DNA of 64,000 nucleotides from Gemmatimonas sp. (GTDB lineage Bacteria > Gemmatimonadota > Gemmatimonadetes > Gemmatimonadales > Gemmatimonadaceae): the NCBI GenBank assembly GCA_011390935.1, contig JAABRL010000024.1:1-64000 (forward strand), given 5' to 3'. Of this stretch, positions 7,976 to 16,697 are shown piece by piece; position 1 is the first letter of the stretch, and each line of letters opens with the position of its first letter. The translations under genes were made by a program, and so were the position numbers. The notes below the pieces were generated by a model. It worked only from the letters and a program-made list of their open reading frames with translations. It was not told the DNA's origin and did not search any database.

Positions 7976-8140
7976 GCAACGGCAACGGCAACGGCAACGG
8001 CAACCGAGTTGACCAAGGCGGGAAGAATGGATCAAGGATGAACAAGGCGTCGCGGCTCGGATGTCTTGTTCGGCTTGATCTCTTCTTCCCTGCTTCCCCG
8101 GCTCAGTTGCGGTTGCGGTTGCGGTCGCGGTTGCGGTCGT
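7976..8140. repeat. dispersed intergenic hairpin repeat, copy 2, with flanking hexamer runs
   Basis: This is the second tandem copy, with the same core as copy 1. The left end is extended by several GCAACG units (7976-8004) and the right end by the complementary GGTTGC/GGTCGC units (8105-8140), so the hexamer runs add to the stem. The last bases are 13 before the stop codon of the permease at 8154-9461. Confidence 0.8.
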
Positions 8141-8153
8141 GGGTGCACAGCCG

Positions 8154-9461
8154 CTACTCGTGCCGCAGCGCCTCGATCGGATCGAGCCGTGCCGCGCGCG
8201 TCGCGGGCACCATGCCGAAGATGATGCCGATCGCCACGGAGACCGCGACGGCGATTCCGGTGAGCGTATACGGCACGCCCGTGTCCACGTTGAGCAGCAG
8301 CGTGACCACCTTGCCGGTGACCAGGCCGAGCAGGATGCCAACAACGCCGCCGATCCCCGTGAGCGTGGCCGCTTCGACCAGGAACTGCGACAGGATGTCG
8401 CGCTTCGTGGCGCCCACCGCCTTGCGCAGCCCGATCTCGCGCGTGCGACTCGTCACCGAGACCATCATGATCGCCATCACCCCGATGCCGCCTACCAGCA
8501 GCGCCACCCCCGACAGCACGATCATCACCACGAAAAAGACGCCGGTGATGTTGTTGAACGTGTCGAGGATCTGGTCCTGCGTCACCAGATCGAAGGAGTT
8601 GCGGTCGGCCGGGCGCAGACCGCGCGAGGCACGCAGTTCGATCGTGACGGCCTCCTGTGCCGCGGCCACCGTGGTGCCCTCGCGCGGTTTCACCGGAATC
8701 CACAGCGCGCTCGTTTTGTCGACCGTGAACGAACGATCGAGAAACCGGAACGGCACGACACCACCCGTTTCCTGACCGGGCGGTGCGAAGATATTCGCCG
8801 GCTCCTGCCACACCCCGATCACCTGCGCGGGGCGCCCGCCGAGCCGGATCCAGCGGTCGACCGGGTTGATCTCGCCGAAGACACGACGCGCCACATTCTC
8901 CTGCAGGATCACCACCGGCGCGCCCGACATGATCTCCGATCGCAGAAACCACCGACCTGCGATCAGCTCGCCGCCCTGAATGATCGGGAACCCCTCGTCC
9001 GCGCCGAAGATCGCGACGCCCTGCGTGCGCGCGCCCTCGTACTCCACGCGCGCAAACGTCTGCCCCCACAACCCCGCGTACCCCACCTCGGGCAGCCGAC
9101 GCAGGCGCACCGCCTCTTCTTCGCGAATGTCCGGACGGATGCGCACATACGCCGGCGGATTTTGCGGGTTGATCGGCGTCTGCGAGAACACCTTGAACAC
9201 ATAGAACGTGCTCGGCCCCGCCACCTCGATCGTGCTCACGATCTGGTCGCGAATGCCCTGCACGATCGACGCCATCGTCATCACGGTGGCCACGCCGATC
9301 ACCACACCGAGAATCGTGAGCGCCGATCGCAGTCGCGCCGACACGATCGCACGCAACGCGATGCCCACGTTGTGGCGGAACGCGCGCGGGTGCCACATCC
9401 CCACGAGCGCCGCGAGCAGGGCGCGACGCTCGTGCTGCCGATCCTCCGGCTGTCGTGCCAT
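8154..9461 (-). CDS. MacB/FtsX-type ABC permease, sixth of six (subtype B)
   Basis: This 435-residue inner-membrane permease has a first helix near residues 35-60, a large periplasmic MacB-PCD-like domain, and three C-terminal helices. The conserved cytoplasmic signature TSRTREIGLRKAVGATK and the end ATRAARLDPIEALRHE are clear. It is the most diverged subtype B member: it lacks the CDGxxDTC pair seen in permeases two and four. Its ATG overlaps the previous stop by one base (TGATG), so the two probably form a heterodimer. With permease five it lies beyond an intrinsic terminator and may be expressed at a lower level than the upstream genes. The substrate is unknown. Confidence 0.88.
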   Translation of the reverse strand: MARQPEDRQHERRALLAALVGMWHPRAFRHNVGIALRAIVSARLRSALTILGVVIGVATVMTMASIVQGIRDQIVSTIEVAGPSTFYVFKVFSQTPINPQNPPAYVRIRPDIREEEAVRLRRLPEVGYAGLWGQTFARVEYEGARTQGVAIFGADEGFPIIQGGELIAGRWFLRSEIMSGAPVVILQENVARRVFGEINPVDRWIRLGGRPAQVIGVWQEPANIFAPPGQETGGVVPFRFLDRSFTVDKTSALWIPVKPREGTTVAAAQEAVTIELRASRGLRPADRNSFDLVTQDQILDTFNNITGVFFVVMIVLSGVALLVGGIGVMAIMMVSVTSRTREIGLRKAVGATKRDILSQFLVEAATLTGIGGVVGILLGLVTGKVVTLLLNVDTGVPYTLTGIAVAVSVAIGIIFGMVPATRAARLDPIEALRHE

Positions 9462-10705
9462 CAGTCGGGACGCATGGCGGCGATCGGATCGAGCTTCGCG
9501 GCGCGCGATGCGGGATACACCCCGAACAGCACGCCCACGCCCGCGCCGAGCCCGAGCGCCAGCGCGACCGACCAGCCACTCACACGTGCCGGGAGCGGCG
9601 ACACGGCCGAAATGACCTCGGCCAGCAGCCAGCCGCCCAGCACGCCCAGCACGCCGCCTGCAAGCGCCAGCATCACCGACTCGGCGAGAAACTGCTTGCG
9701 CACGTCGGCGGCCGTGGCGCCGAGCGCTTTGCGAATGCCGATCTCGTGCGTGCGCTCGCTCACCGACATGAGCATGATGTTCATGATCACGATGCCCCCC
9801 ACCACGATGCCGATGCCGACCACGGCCGGGATCACGGCGAAGAGCACCTGCGTGAGCTGACGCCAGAAGTCCACCAGCGCGTCCGATGTGGAGAGCGAGA
9901 AGTTGTTCTCCTCGGCAGGACGCAGTCCGCGCGACAGACGCATCGCCTCTTCGGCGCGCAGCATGGCGGGACCAACCTCCTCCGCTTCCGCGAGCTTGAC
10001 CGAAATGGTGGTCGTCGCACGTCGTCCCCAAATGGTTTCGAACGCCGAGATCGGCATGAGCATGAAGGCATCGAACGACTGCCCGAGCACACGCCCCTTT
10101 CGCCCCGTGACCCCGACGACCTCGAAGCGGCGCCCTTGCACACGCACCTCTCGGCCGATCGGGTCCACGTCTTCGAAGAGCTGCTCCGCCACATCCGGGC
10201 CGATGACGATGACGCTGCGGCGTTCGCGCACATCGAGCTCGGAGAGCGGGCGACCCTTCTCGAAACGGTAGTCCTGCACCGTCTGATACTCCGACGTCAC
10301 GCCGAACACGAAGACATCGCCGACGGTGCGATTGCGCCACACCACGTCGGAGGATGGCGTCGGCCAGCCGCTCTGCAGCGAGATCGCTTGCGCGTCCGGG
10401 AGTGCGGCACGCACGGCGGCCACATCGGCCTCACCCACCTTCGGCCATCGCTGGGTGCGACGCACTTCCTCGTCATCGAACAGACCGAGCGAGACCGGCG
10501 AGCGACGCACCTGGAACGTGTTCATGCCCACCATCGCGTCGGCGATGTTCTCCTTCACGTACGCGTTCATGCCGGTGATGATGGCCACGACGGCCACCAG
10601 GAACCCCACGGACACGATGATGCCGAGCAGCGTGAAGAACGACCGCAGCAGGTTGGCGCGCAGTTGCCCGAAGGCGAAGCGCAGCACGTCATCGGAGCGC
10701 ATCAT
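9461..10705 (-). CDS. MacB/FtsX-type ABC permease, fifth of six (subtype A)
   Basis: A 414-residue permease begins MMRSDDVLRFAFGQLRANLL. The first helix (about 25-48, TLLGIIVSVGFLVAVVAIITGM) is followed by VKENIADAMVGMNTFQVRR, the subtype A signature shared with permeases one and three. The C-terminal half has SERTHEIGIRKALGATA and ends SRAAKLDPIAAMRPD. A 109-base gap with a terminator hairpin separates it from permease four, the only long gap among the permeases. The role is inferred to be half of a heterodimeric exporter channel driven by the ATPase at 15870-16694. Confidence 0.88.
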   Translation of the reverse strand: MMRSDDVLRFAFGQLRANLLRSFFTLLGIIVSVGFLVAVVAIITGMNAYVKENIADAMVGMNTFQVRRSPVSLGLFDDEEVRRTQRWPKVGEADVAAVRAALPDAQAISLQSGWPTPSSDVVWRNRTVGDVFVFGVTSEYQTVQDYRFEKGRPLSELDVRERRSVIVIGPDVAEQLFEDVDPIGREVRVQGRRFEVVGVTGRKGRVLGQSFDAFMLMPISAFETIWGRRATTTISVKLAEAEEVGPAMLRAEEAMRLSRGLRPAEENNFSLSTSDALVDFWRQLTQVLFAVIPAVVGIGIVVGGIVIMNIMLMSVSERTHEIGIRKALGATAADVRKQFLAESVMLALAGGVLGVLGGWLLAEVISAVSPLPARVSGWSVALALGLGAGVGVLFGVYPASRAAKLDPIAAMRPD

Positions 10706-10731
10706 TCCCGGAATTTAGCGAACACCGGGAT

Positions 10732-10784
10732 GCGAAAGAAACGAGGCGGCGAGTGGCGCGGTGGTGCGCGGGACTCGCCGCCTC
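10732..10784 (-). terminator. intrinsic terminator inside the exporter operon
   Basis: GAGGCGGCGAGT (10743-10754) and ACTCGCCGCCTC (10773-10784) form a perfect 12-bp stem with an 18-base loop. On the minus strand the stem is followed by GTTTCTTTCG, a T-rich tail. It lies between permease four (ends 10815) and permease five (starts 10705). It should end or attenuate the main exporter transcript. Confidence 0.72.
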
Positions 10785-10809
10785 CCGAGGCGCTCGCCGA
10801 AGGCCTCGG
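10785..10809 (-). other. second hairpin directly before the intrinsic terminator
   Basis: CCGAGGC (10785-10791) pairs with GCCTCGG (10803-10809), a perfect 7-bp stem beginning six bases after the stop codon of permease four. Together with the larger hairpin next to it this makes a double hairpin, which may protect the 3' end of the upstream message. Confidence 0.5.
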
Positions 10810-10814
10810 ACAGC

Positions 10815-12080
10815 CTACTCGTGCCGAAGCGCTTCCACCGGATCGAGCCGTGACGCACGCAGCGCGGGCAGCATGCCGAACGCCACACCAGTCACCGCCG
10901 CGGCCACCAGCGAGGCAATCACGGCGCTCATGGGCAGCTCCGCGGGCAACGAGCTGTAGTTGCGAATGAGCGCCGTGAGGCCGGCGCCCACGATCAACCC
11001 CGATGCCGCGCCGATGAGCGTGAGCGTCGCCGCTTCGACCAGGAACTGCCACAGAATCGTGCCGCGCGTGGCGCCGAGGGCCTTGCGGACGCCAATCTCG
11101 CGCGTGCGCTCCGTGACGGAGATCATCATGATCCCCACGACGCCCACGCCGCCCACGAGGAGCGCGACCGCTGACAGGGCCAGCCCGACGGCGAAGACCG
11201 CGCCGAACAGCTGGTCGAACGTTTCGAGCAGACGTTCCTGCGGGACGATCTCGAAGTTGTTCACCTGCGACGGCTTGAGTCCACGCTGCGCGCGCAGCGA
11301 CGCCACGACATCGTCCACCACGATATCGCGCGCCACACCCGGCCGCGGACGGACTGCGAGCGAGAGTCCGTTGCGGAAGAGACTGAGGTTGCGAATGGCG
11401 CTGTTGAGCGGCACGATCGCGCGTGGCGTGTCTGGACCGCGCCCCTCGAGCGATCGGATGAAGCCGGCCTTGAGGTTGTAGATCCCGATCACGGTAAACG
11501 GGGCGCCGTTGATGCGGATCTGCTTGCCGATCGGGTCGAGCCCGCTGAACAGCTGCGCCCGGAGCGTATCGTTGATGAGCACCACCGGCCGACCCGCGTC
11601 ATGCTCGTTGGCCGTGAAGTTGCGCCCGGGGGCAATGTCGGCCGCCGAGATGCTCAGCCAGTCCGGGCTGTACGCATCAAAGCTGATGCCCTGCAGCACC
11701 TGATCGCGATACGTGAACGTGCCACCGCCACTGATGGAGCCGATCACGCTCTCCACGCTCGGCAGCCCCTGCAGCGTCTTCCACTCGTTGAAGCGGATGG
11801 GTGGATTCTTGCGGTCGGGGCACGTGTCGTCGGTGCCGTCGCACGCCTGAAAGCCGATGCTGCGGCGGAACACCTGAAAGGTCTCCGCCCCGATGTTCTC
11901 GAGATCCTGCTCGAACGAACGACGGATGCCATTCACGGCGGCCGCCATCGTGACCACCACGAACACGCCGATGGCCACACCGGCGATCGTGAGGAACGCG
12001 CGCACCTTGTTCGTACGCAGCGATTCGAGCGCGATGCCGACGCCCTCGAACACCAGAAAAAACCGCGTCAGGAAGTTCAC
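10815..12080 (-). CDS. MacB/FtsX-type ABC permease, fourth of six (subtype B)
   Basis: A 421-residue permease. The first helix is at about residues 28-50 (FLTIAGVAIGVFVVVTMAAAVNGI). The periplasmic domain opens with the cysteine pair C80/C87 in CDGTDDTC and then NPPIR, also present in permease two, suggesting a periplasmic disulfide. The C-terminus carries TERTREIGVRKALGATR and SRLDPVEALRHE. It starts three bases after permease three and ends just before the double hairpin. It is likely the heterodimer partner of permease three. Confidence 0.9.
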   Translation of the reverse strand: MNFLTRFFLVFEGVGIALESLRTNKVRAFLTIAGVAIGVFVVVTMAAAVNGIRRSFEQDLENIGAETFQVFRRSIGFQACDGTDDTCPDRKNPPIRFNEWKTLQGLPSVESVIGSISGGGTFTYRDQVLQGISFDAYSPDWLSISAADIAPGRNFTANEHDAGRPVVLINDTLRAQLFSGLDPIGKQIRINGAPFTVIGIYNLKAGFIRSLEGRGPDTPRAIVPLNSAIRNLSLFRNGLSLAVRPRPGVARDIVVDDVVASLRAQRGLKPSQVNNFEIVPQERLLETFDQLFGAVFAVGLALSAVALLVGGVGVVGIMMISVTERTREIGVRKALGATRGTILWQFLVEAATLTLIGAASGLIVGAGLTALIRNYSSLPAELPMSAVIASLVAAAVTGVAFGMLPALRASRLDPVEALRHE

Positions 12081-12083
12081 GGG

Positions 12084-13322
12084 CTACTCCTGGCGCAGGG
12101 CCGTGATCGGATCGAGGCGCGACGCTCGGCTTGCGGGATACGCACCCGCCGCCACGCCCACGCCGGCGCCCATCACCAGGGCCACGCCGATTGCCCACGG
12201 CGCCACGGCTGCCGGAAGCGGCGTGAACGTGGCGACCAGTTGAGCCAGTCCCAGCCCCAGTCCGATTCCGATGGCGGCACCGAACACGCTGAGCGTGGCT
12301 GCTTCGGCGAGAAACTGTGCCATGATGTCACGTCGCCGTGCACCGAGCGCCTTCCGCACGCCGATCTCACGCGTGCGTTCCGCCACGGCCACCAGCATGA
12401 TGTTCATGATCACCATCGCGCCGACCACCAGACTGATGGCGGGCAGGGCGGTGCCAAACAGAATGAGGCGTCCCTTGAGCTGATCGAGAAACGCGAAGGC
12501 GGCGTCCTGGGTGACCAGGCCGAAGTTGTCCGGATCACCGGGACCCAGGCGCCGATGCGGCCGCAGCGCTTCGCGCGCCGTCTCCATGTACTCGGCGATC
12601 TCCTCGGTGGTGCCGGCCTTCACGATGAACGACCCGATATCGCCCCTGGGGCGCAGCACACGCGCCATGGGACTCGTGATCGGTGCGATGGCGAGGCGGT
12701 CGAGCGAGAAACCGAACACGCTACCCTGTTCCTCCATCACGCCGACCACCGTGTAGGGCGTCCCAGCCACACGCAGTTCACGGCCCAGCGGATCGAGCCC
12801 TTCGAAGAAGTGATTGGCCACCTCGGTGCCGATGACCAGCACACGCGCGCCGGCGCGCACCTCCTGCTCCACGAAGGCGCGCCCCTGCTCGATCACATAC
12901 GCCTTGATGTCGAAGTACGACGCGTCCGTGGCCACCGCCTGCACCTGACGCGGACGGGCGCGGGCATTCGAGGCGTACAGGAATGACTCGTTCACCACCG
13001 CCGACTGCACACCGTCGGGCAGCGCCTGTCGCACGACCTGCGCGTCGAGGGGCATGAGCAGCGGACTGCGCAACTGATCCCGCGTATCGCGTCCGCGCCC
13101 CTGCGGACCCACCGACGCGAAGCGTCGCAGCGTGAACGTATTCGTGCCGATCAGCGCGCTCGCGAAGTCCTCCTCGACGTACTTCGCCATCCCTTCCACA
13201 ATCGAGACGACGGCGATGAGGAACATCACGCCGATCATCACTCCGAGCAGCGTAAAGCCGCTCTTGAGCTTCTGAACGCGAATCTGATTGAGGGCGAGCT
13301 TGAAGGCTTCGAGAAAGGACAC
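12084..13322 (-). CDS. MacB/FtsX-type ABC permease, third of six (subtype A)
   Basis: A 412-residue permease begins MSFLEAFKLALNQIRVQKLKS. Its N-terminus is very similar to permease one (IRTQKLKS.FTLMGV), indicating tandem duplication of an A-B pair. The first helix is followed by YVEEDFASALIGTNTFTLRR. The signature AERTREIGVRKALGARR and the end SRLDPITALRQE are present. Gaps to its neighbours are nine and three bases, so it is co-transcribed with permeases two and four. Confidence 0.9.
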   Translation of the reverse strand: MSFLEAFKLALNQIRVQKLKSGFTLLGVMIGVMFLIAVVSIVEGMAKYVEEDFASALIGTNTFTLRRFASVGPQGRGRDTRDQLRSPLLMPLDAQVVRQALPDGVQSAVVNESFLYASNARARPRQVQAVATDASYFDIKAYVIEQGRAFVEQEVRAGARVLVIGTEVANHFFEGLDPLGRELRVAGTPYTVVGVMEEQGSVFGFSLDRLAIAPITSPMARVLRPRGDIGSFIVKAGTTEEIAEYMETAREALRPHRRLGPGDPDNFGLVTQDAAFAFLDQLKGRLILFGTALPAISLVVGAMVIMNIMLVAVAERTREIGVRKALGARRRDIMAQFLAEAATLSVFGAAIGIGLGLGLAQLVATFTPLPAAVAPWAIGVALVMGAGVGVAAGAYPASRASRLDPITALRQE

Positions 13323-13331
13323 GCGGGCGGG

Positions 13332-14567
13332 TTATTCGTGACGGAGTGCAACCACGGGGTCGAGCCGTGAGGCGCGGAGCGCAGGCAGCATACCAAAAAG
13401 CACGCCAGTTATGACGCTCGCCGCAAGGGCTGACACCACGGCCAGCGGCGGCACCGAGGCCGCGATCGGTGTCGCTGAGCGAATCGCGAGGGCGCCAAGC
13501 CACCCGCCAACCAGCCCCACGACCACGCCGATGCCGGTGAGCGTGATCGCCTCCACGAGGAACTGCCACAGAATCGTGGCTCGAGTGGCCCCCAGTGCCT
13601 TGCGCACCCCGATCTCTCGCGTCCGCTCGGTCACCGAAATCATCATGATGGCCACCACACCCACGCCGCCGACCAGCAGGCCCACGGCCGAGAGTGCGAT
13701 CATCACGAGGAAGAACACGCCGAAGATGCTGTTGTACGTCTCGAACAGCTTGTCCTGCGTGATGATGGCGAACGACGACTCTTCCGTGGGACGCTGCCCC
13801 CGAATGCCGCGCAGAGTGGCCGTGACCTGATCCACCATCACGTCACGATCCACGTTCGGGCGCGGCTTCACCGCGAGCCCGATGTTGTTCATGCGGGCTC
13901 CGATGTTGCGAACCGCCGACATGACGGGAATCACGGCCTTGGGTCGCTCCCCGCCGCTCAGGAACGACGCATTGTCTGCATACACGCCGATGACACGAAA
14001 CGGCTTGCCGTTGAGCTGGATCTCGCGATCGATCGGGTCGGTCTGGTCGAACAGTTGCTCGGCCATGATCGTGTTGATCACGGCGACGCGGGCGCCGCTT
14101 TCCGCTTCAGCAGCGGTGAAGGCTCGCCCTGGCCACACATCGGGGGCACCGATCTCGGGCCATTCGGCCGAATACGCCTCGATGGACGACTGCTGCAGGC
14201 GCGTGCCGCGATAGCTCACGTCGGCGCTCCAGTCGAGCCGCACGCCAACGGCAAGCGCCTCGGGCAGCGCCTGCAACGCCTTCACTTCACTCATGCGAAT
14301 GGGCGGATTGGACAACCACTTGCAGGTATCGCCGCTGCCATCGCAGTTCTCGAACGAGATCGGGTAGCGCGAGACGAAGAAGGTGGTCGGACCGGCCGAC
14401 TCGAACTCCTTGGCCACACTCATGTTGATGCCGTGCACGGCCGCGGCGATCATCACGACCACGAACACGCCGATCGCCACGCCCATGATGGTCAGAGCGG
14501 CGCGGACGCGGTTGCCGCGCAGCGAGCCGATGGCAATGACCACACCTTCTGCAATCGTGGAGAACAT
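13332..14567 (-). CDS. MacB/FtsX-type ABC permease, second of six (subtype B)
   Basis: A 411-residue permease. The N-terminal helix spans about residues 23-47. C75 and C82 lie in CDGSGDTC, followed by NPPIRMSE, as in permease four. The C-terminal region has TERTREIGVRKALGATR and SRLDPVVALRHE. Permeases two and four are close over their whole length, while permease six is more distant. It starts six bases after permease one, consistent with stoichiometric A-B pairing. Confidence 0.9.
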   Translation of the reverse strand: MFSTIAEGVVIAIGSLRGNRVRAALTIMGVAIGVFVVVMIAAAVHGINMSVAKEFESAGPTTFFVSRYPISFENCDGSGDTCKWLSNPPIRMSEVKALQALPEALAVGVRLDWSADVSYRGTRLQQSSIEAYSAEWPEIGAPDVWPGRAFTAAEAESGARVAVINTIMAEQLFDQTDPIDREIQLNGKPFRVIGVYADNASFLSGGERPKAVIPVMSAVRNIGARMNNIGLAVKPRPNVDRDVMVDQVTATLRGIRGQRPTEESSFAIITQDKLFETYNSIFGVFFLVMIALSAVGLLVGGVGVVAIMMISVTERTREIGVRKALGATRATILWQFLVEAITLTGIGVVVGLVGGWLGALAIRSATPIAASVPPLAVVSALAASVITGVLFGMLPALRASRLDPVVALRHE

Positions 14568-14573
14568 GTGGTG

Positions 14574-15848
14574 CTATTCCTGCCGAAGGGCGGTGATGGG
14601 ATCGAGGCGCGCCGCGCGACTGGCCGGATACACACCGGAGATGATGCCCACGCCCGCGCCCACGAGGACACCAAGGGCGACGGACCACGGCGCGACTACC
14701 GTGGGGAGTGGCGTGACCTGTCGCATCACGAAGGCGAGGAAGACACCGAGGCCCACGCCGGCAATGGCGCCGACGGCACCAAGCGTGGACGACTCGACGA
14801 GAAACTGCGCGAGTACGTCACGCCGACGTGCGCCCAGCGCCTTGCGCAAGCCGATTTCCGAGGTGCGTTCGGCAACGGCCACCAGCATGATGTTCATGAT
14901 CACGATCGCGCCCACCACCAGGCCGAAGGCGGGCAGCGCCACGCCCGCAAGCACCAGGTAACCTTGGAGTTTGTCCCAGAAGGCGAGGGCGCTGTCGGCG
15001 GTTTGCAGCGCGAAATCATCTTTTTGCGACGGGCGCAGTTGGTGCTGTGTGCGCATGACCTGACGCGTCGCTTCCATCGCTTCCGTCATCTCCGCCTCGG
15101 AGGGCGACTGGATGAGGACGGCATCAATCATGCTGGGCTCGGCGTTGAACAACCGCTTGGCTGGCGCCTGCAACGGCACGTACGCCACGTTGTCGAACGA
15201 CATGCCAAACGCGCTGCCCTGCGATTCCGTGATGCCGATGACGGTGTACGGAAGGCCGGCAATGCGCACCTCGCGCCCGATCGGATTGAGCGACGGGAAG
15301 AGCCGTTCCACAACGTCCGGGCCGATCACGACCACGGGCGTGCCCATCGCGTATTCCTGCGACGTGAACAGGCGGCCATCGGTGACTTCGAGGGATTTGA
15401 TGTCGAAGAAGGCGCCTTCCACGCCCGTGACGCGCACCGTTCGCGGACCGCCGCCGTAGCGCGACATCATGCTGAGCTGGGCATCCGCGATGACCGCGTA
15501 CCGCGTGCCCTCGGGCAATGCCTCGATCACCGCCGGCACCTCGTAGTCACGCAGGCGCTTGCGACGCTGGTACTCGCGCCATGTCGCGGCATCGGTGTCG
15601 CCGATGTTGATGTTCGGGCGATGCCGCAGCTCGAAGCTGTTGATGGCGATCAGCTTGCCGACGAGATCGTTCTGCAGGTACTTGCCCATGCCGTTCACGA
15701 TGGACACGACGGCAATGAGGAACATCACGCCGATGCACACCCCCATGAGCGTGAAGGCGCTCTTGAGTTTCTGCGTGCGGATCGTGCCGAGGGCGAGTCG
15801 GATGGCTTCGAAGAGGTTCACAGCGAGCGGGGGCAGGGGACGGGCCAT
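14574..15848 (-). CDS. MacB/FtsX-type ABC permease, first of six (subtype A)
   Basis: A 424-residue permease immediately follows the ATPase gene (21-base gap). A GTG at 15824 beginning VNLFEAIRLALGTIRTQKLKS would align better with permease three, so the ATG at 15848 may be slightly early. The first helix (TLMGVCIGVMFLIAVVSIVNGMG) is followed by YLQNDLVGKLIAINSFELRH, the subtype A pattern. The C-terminal half has AERTSEIGLRKALGARR and ends SRAARLDPITALRQE. Confidence 0.9.
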   Translation of the reverse strand: MARPLPPLAVNLFEAIRLALGTIRTQKLKSAFTLMGVCIGVMFLIAVVSIVNGMGKYLQNDLVGKLIAINSFELRHRPNINIGDTDAATWREYQRRKRLRDYEVPAVIEALPEGTRYAVIADAQLSMMSRYGGGPRTVRVTGVEGAFFDIKSLEVTDGRLFTSQEYAMGTPVVVIGPDVVERLFPSLNPIGREVRIAGLPYTVIGITESQGSAFGMSFDNVAYVPLQAPAKRLFNAEPSMIDAVLIQSPSEAEMTEAMEATRQVMRTQHQLRPSQKDDFALQTADSALAFWDKLQGYLVLAGVALPAFGLVVGAIVIMNIMLVAVAERTSEIGLRKALGARRRDVLAQFLVESSTLGAVGAIAGVGLGVFLAFVMRQVTPLPTVVAPWSVALGVLVGAGVGIISGVYPASRAARLDPITALRQE

Positions 15849-15869
15849 GCGGCCCGCCCGAGTGAACGA

Positions 15870-16694
15870 TCAGTCGTGCGCGACTTTCGTGGTGGCGTGG
15901 GCAATGCCCACCCGATCCACAAACTTCTCGCGACGCTCATCGCTTTCCACGATGCCGTCTCGCAACACCACCACGCGTCGTGCGTGGGCCGCGATGTCGG
16001 GCTCGTGGGTGACCATGACAACCGTCTGGCCCTGGCGGGACAACTCCTCGAACACCTTCATGATTTCCTGCGAGGTGCTCGAGTCGAGGTTACCCGTGGG
16101 TTCGTCGGCCAGCAGAATGGACGGACGGTTCACGAGCGCGCGGGCAATCGCCACACGCTGGCGCTGACCGCCGGACAGTTCGTTCGGGCGGTGATGCAGA
16201 CGGGGGCCGAGCGCCACCGAGTCGAGCGCTTCCGTGGCGCGACGCTTGCGCTCATCGGCCGGAATGCCGGCGTACACAAGCGGCAGCTCCACGTTCTGCA
16301 GGGCCGTGGCGCGGGGCAGCAGGTTGAACGTCTGGAACACGAACCCGATTTCCTTGTTGCGCACACGCGCCAGCGCGTCGTCGCTCATGGCCGAAACAAG
16401 TTGCCCATTGAGCCAGTACTCGCCGCCGTCGGGCGAATCGAGACAGCCGATGAGATTCATGAGCGTGGACTTGCCCGAGCCGGATGGTCCCATGATGGCC
16501 ACGTACTCGTTGCGCCCGATCGCGAGATCGACGCCACGCAAGGCGCGCACGATTTCACCGCCCATGTCGTATTCGCGCTTGAGGCCGCGCGCTACGATGA
16601 CCCAGTCCGCGCCAGGGGCGGTGCCAGGAGCGGTGACCACCGCGCGGCGTTCGCCGGTGGTGCTGATGCCGATGTCGTCGACGGTGTGGCTCAC
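15870..16694 (-). CDS. MacB-type ABC transporter ATPase (the only ATPase of the operon)
   Basis: A 274-residue nucleotide-binding protein of the LolD/MacB group. Walker [10 protein letters not shown] is at residues 69-77, Q-loop at [14 protein letters not shown] signature LSGGQ at 173-177, Walker [13 protein letters not shown] from 193, and the H-loop in VTHEPD. It has an extended N-terminus of about 30 residues. It sits four bases after the adaptor gene and before six permease genes, none of which carries its own ATPase domain, so it probably powers all the pairs. Confidence 0.93.
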   Translation of the reverse strand: MSHTVDDIGISTTGERRAVVTAPGTAPGADWVIVARGLKREYDMGGEIVRALRGVDLAIGRNEYVAIMGPSGSGKSTLMNLIGCLDSPDGGEYWLNGQLVSAMSDDALARVRNKEIGFVFQTFNLLPRATALQNVELPLVYAGIPADERKRRATEALDSVALGPRLHHRPNELSGGQRQRVAIARALVNRPSILLADEPTGNLDSSTSQEIMKVFEELSRQGQTVVMVTHEPDIAAHARRVVVLRDGIVESDERREKFVDRVGIAHATTKVAHD

Positions 16695-16697
16695 AGG

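Larger units (their letters stand above)
7811..8153. other. gene-free gap at the photosynthesis cluster edge, filled with hairpin repeats
   Basis: The only gap over 300 bases in the window lies between the convergent puhE and the last permease gene. After about 30 bases (including GTTCCGGAAC) it consists of two tandem copies of the dispersed inverted repeat described separately, joined by a short GCAACG/GCAACGG tract. Open frames across it are repeat sequence and not genes. Confidence 0.8.

Noticed and set aside
7976-8140. CRISPR-like repeat array made of GCAACG and GGTTGC units
   Set aside because: Units are six bases with no spacers; they are the ends of a hairpin repeat, and no cas genes are near.
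7842-8153. Small coding genes in the gap after puhE
   Set aside because: All open frames there read through the duplicated hairpin sequence and show no start site or conserved product.
8154-10340. A single 728-codon minus-strand frame covering permeases five and six
   Set aside because: Only the part downstream of 9461 encodes permease six; the upstream part is the wrong frame of permease five, whose own frame is intact.
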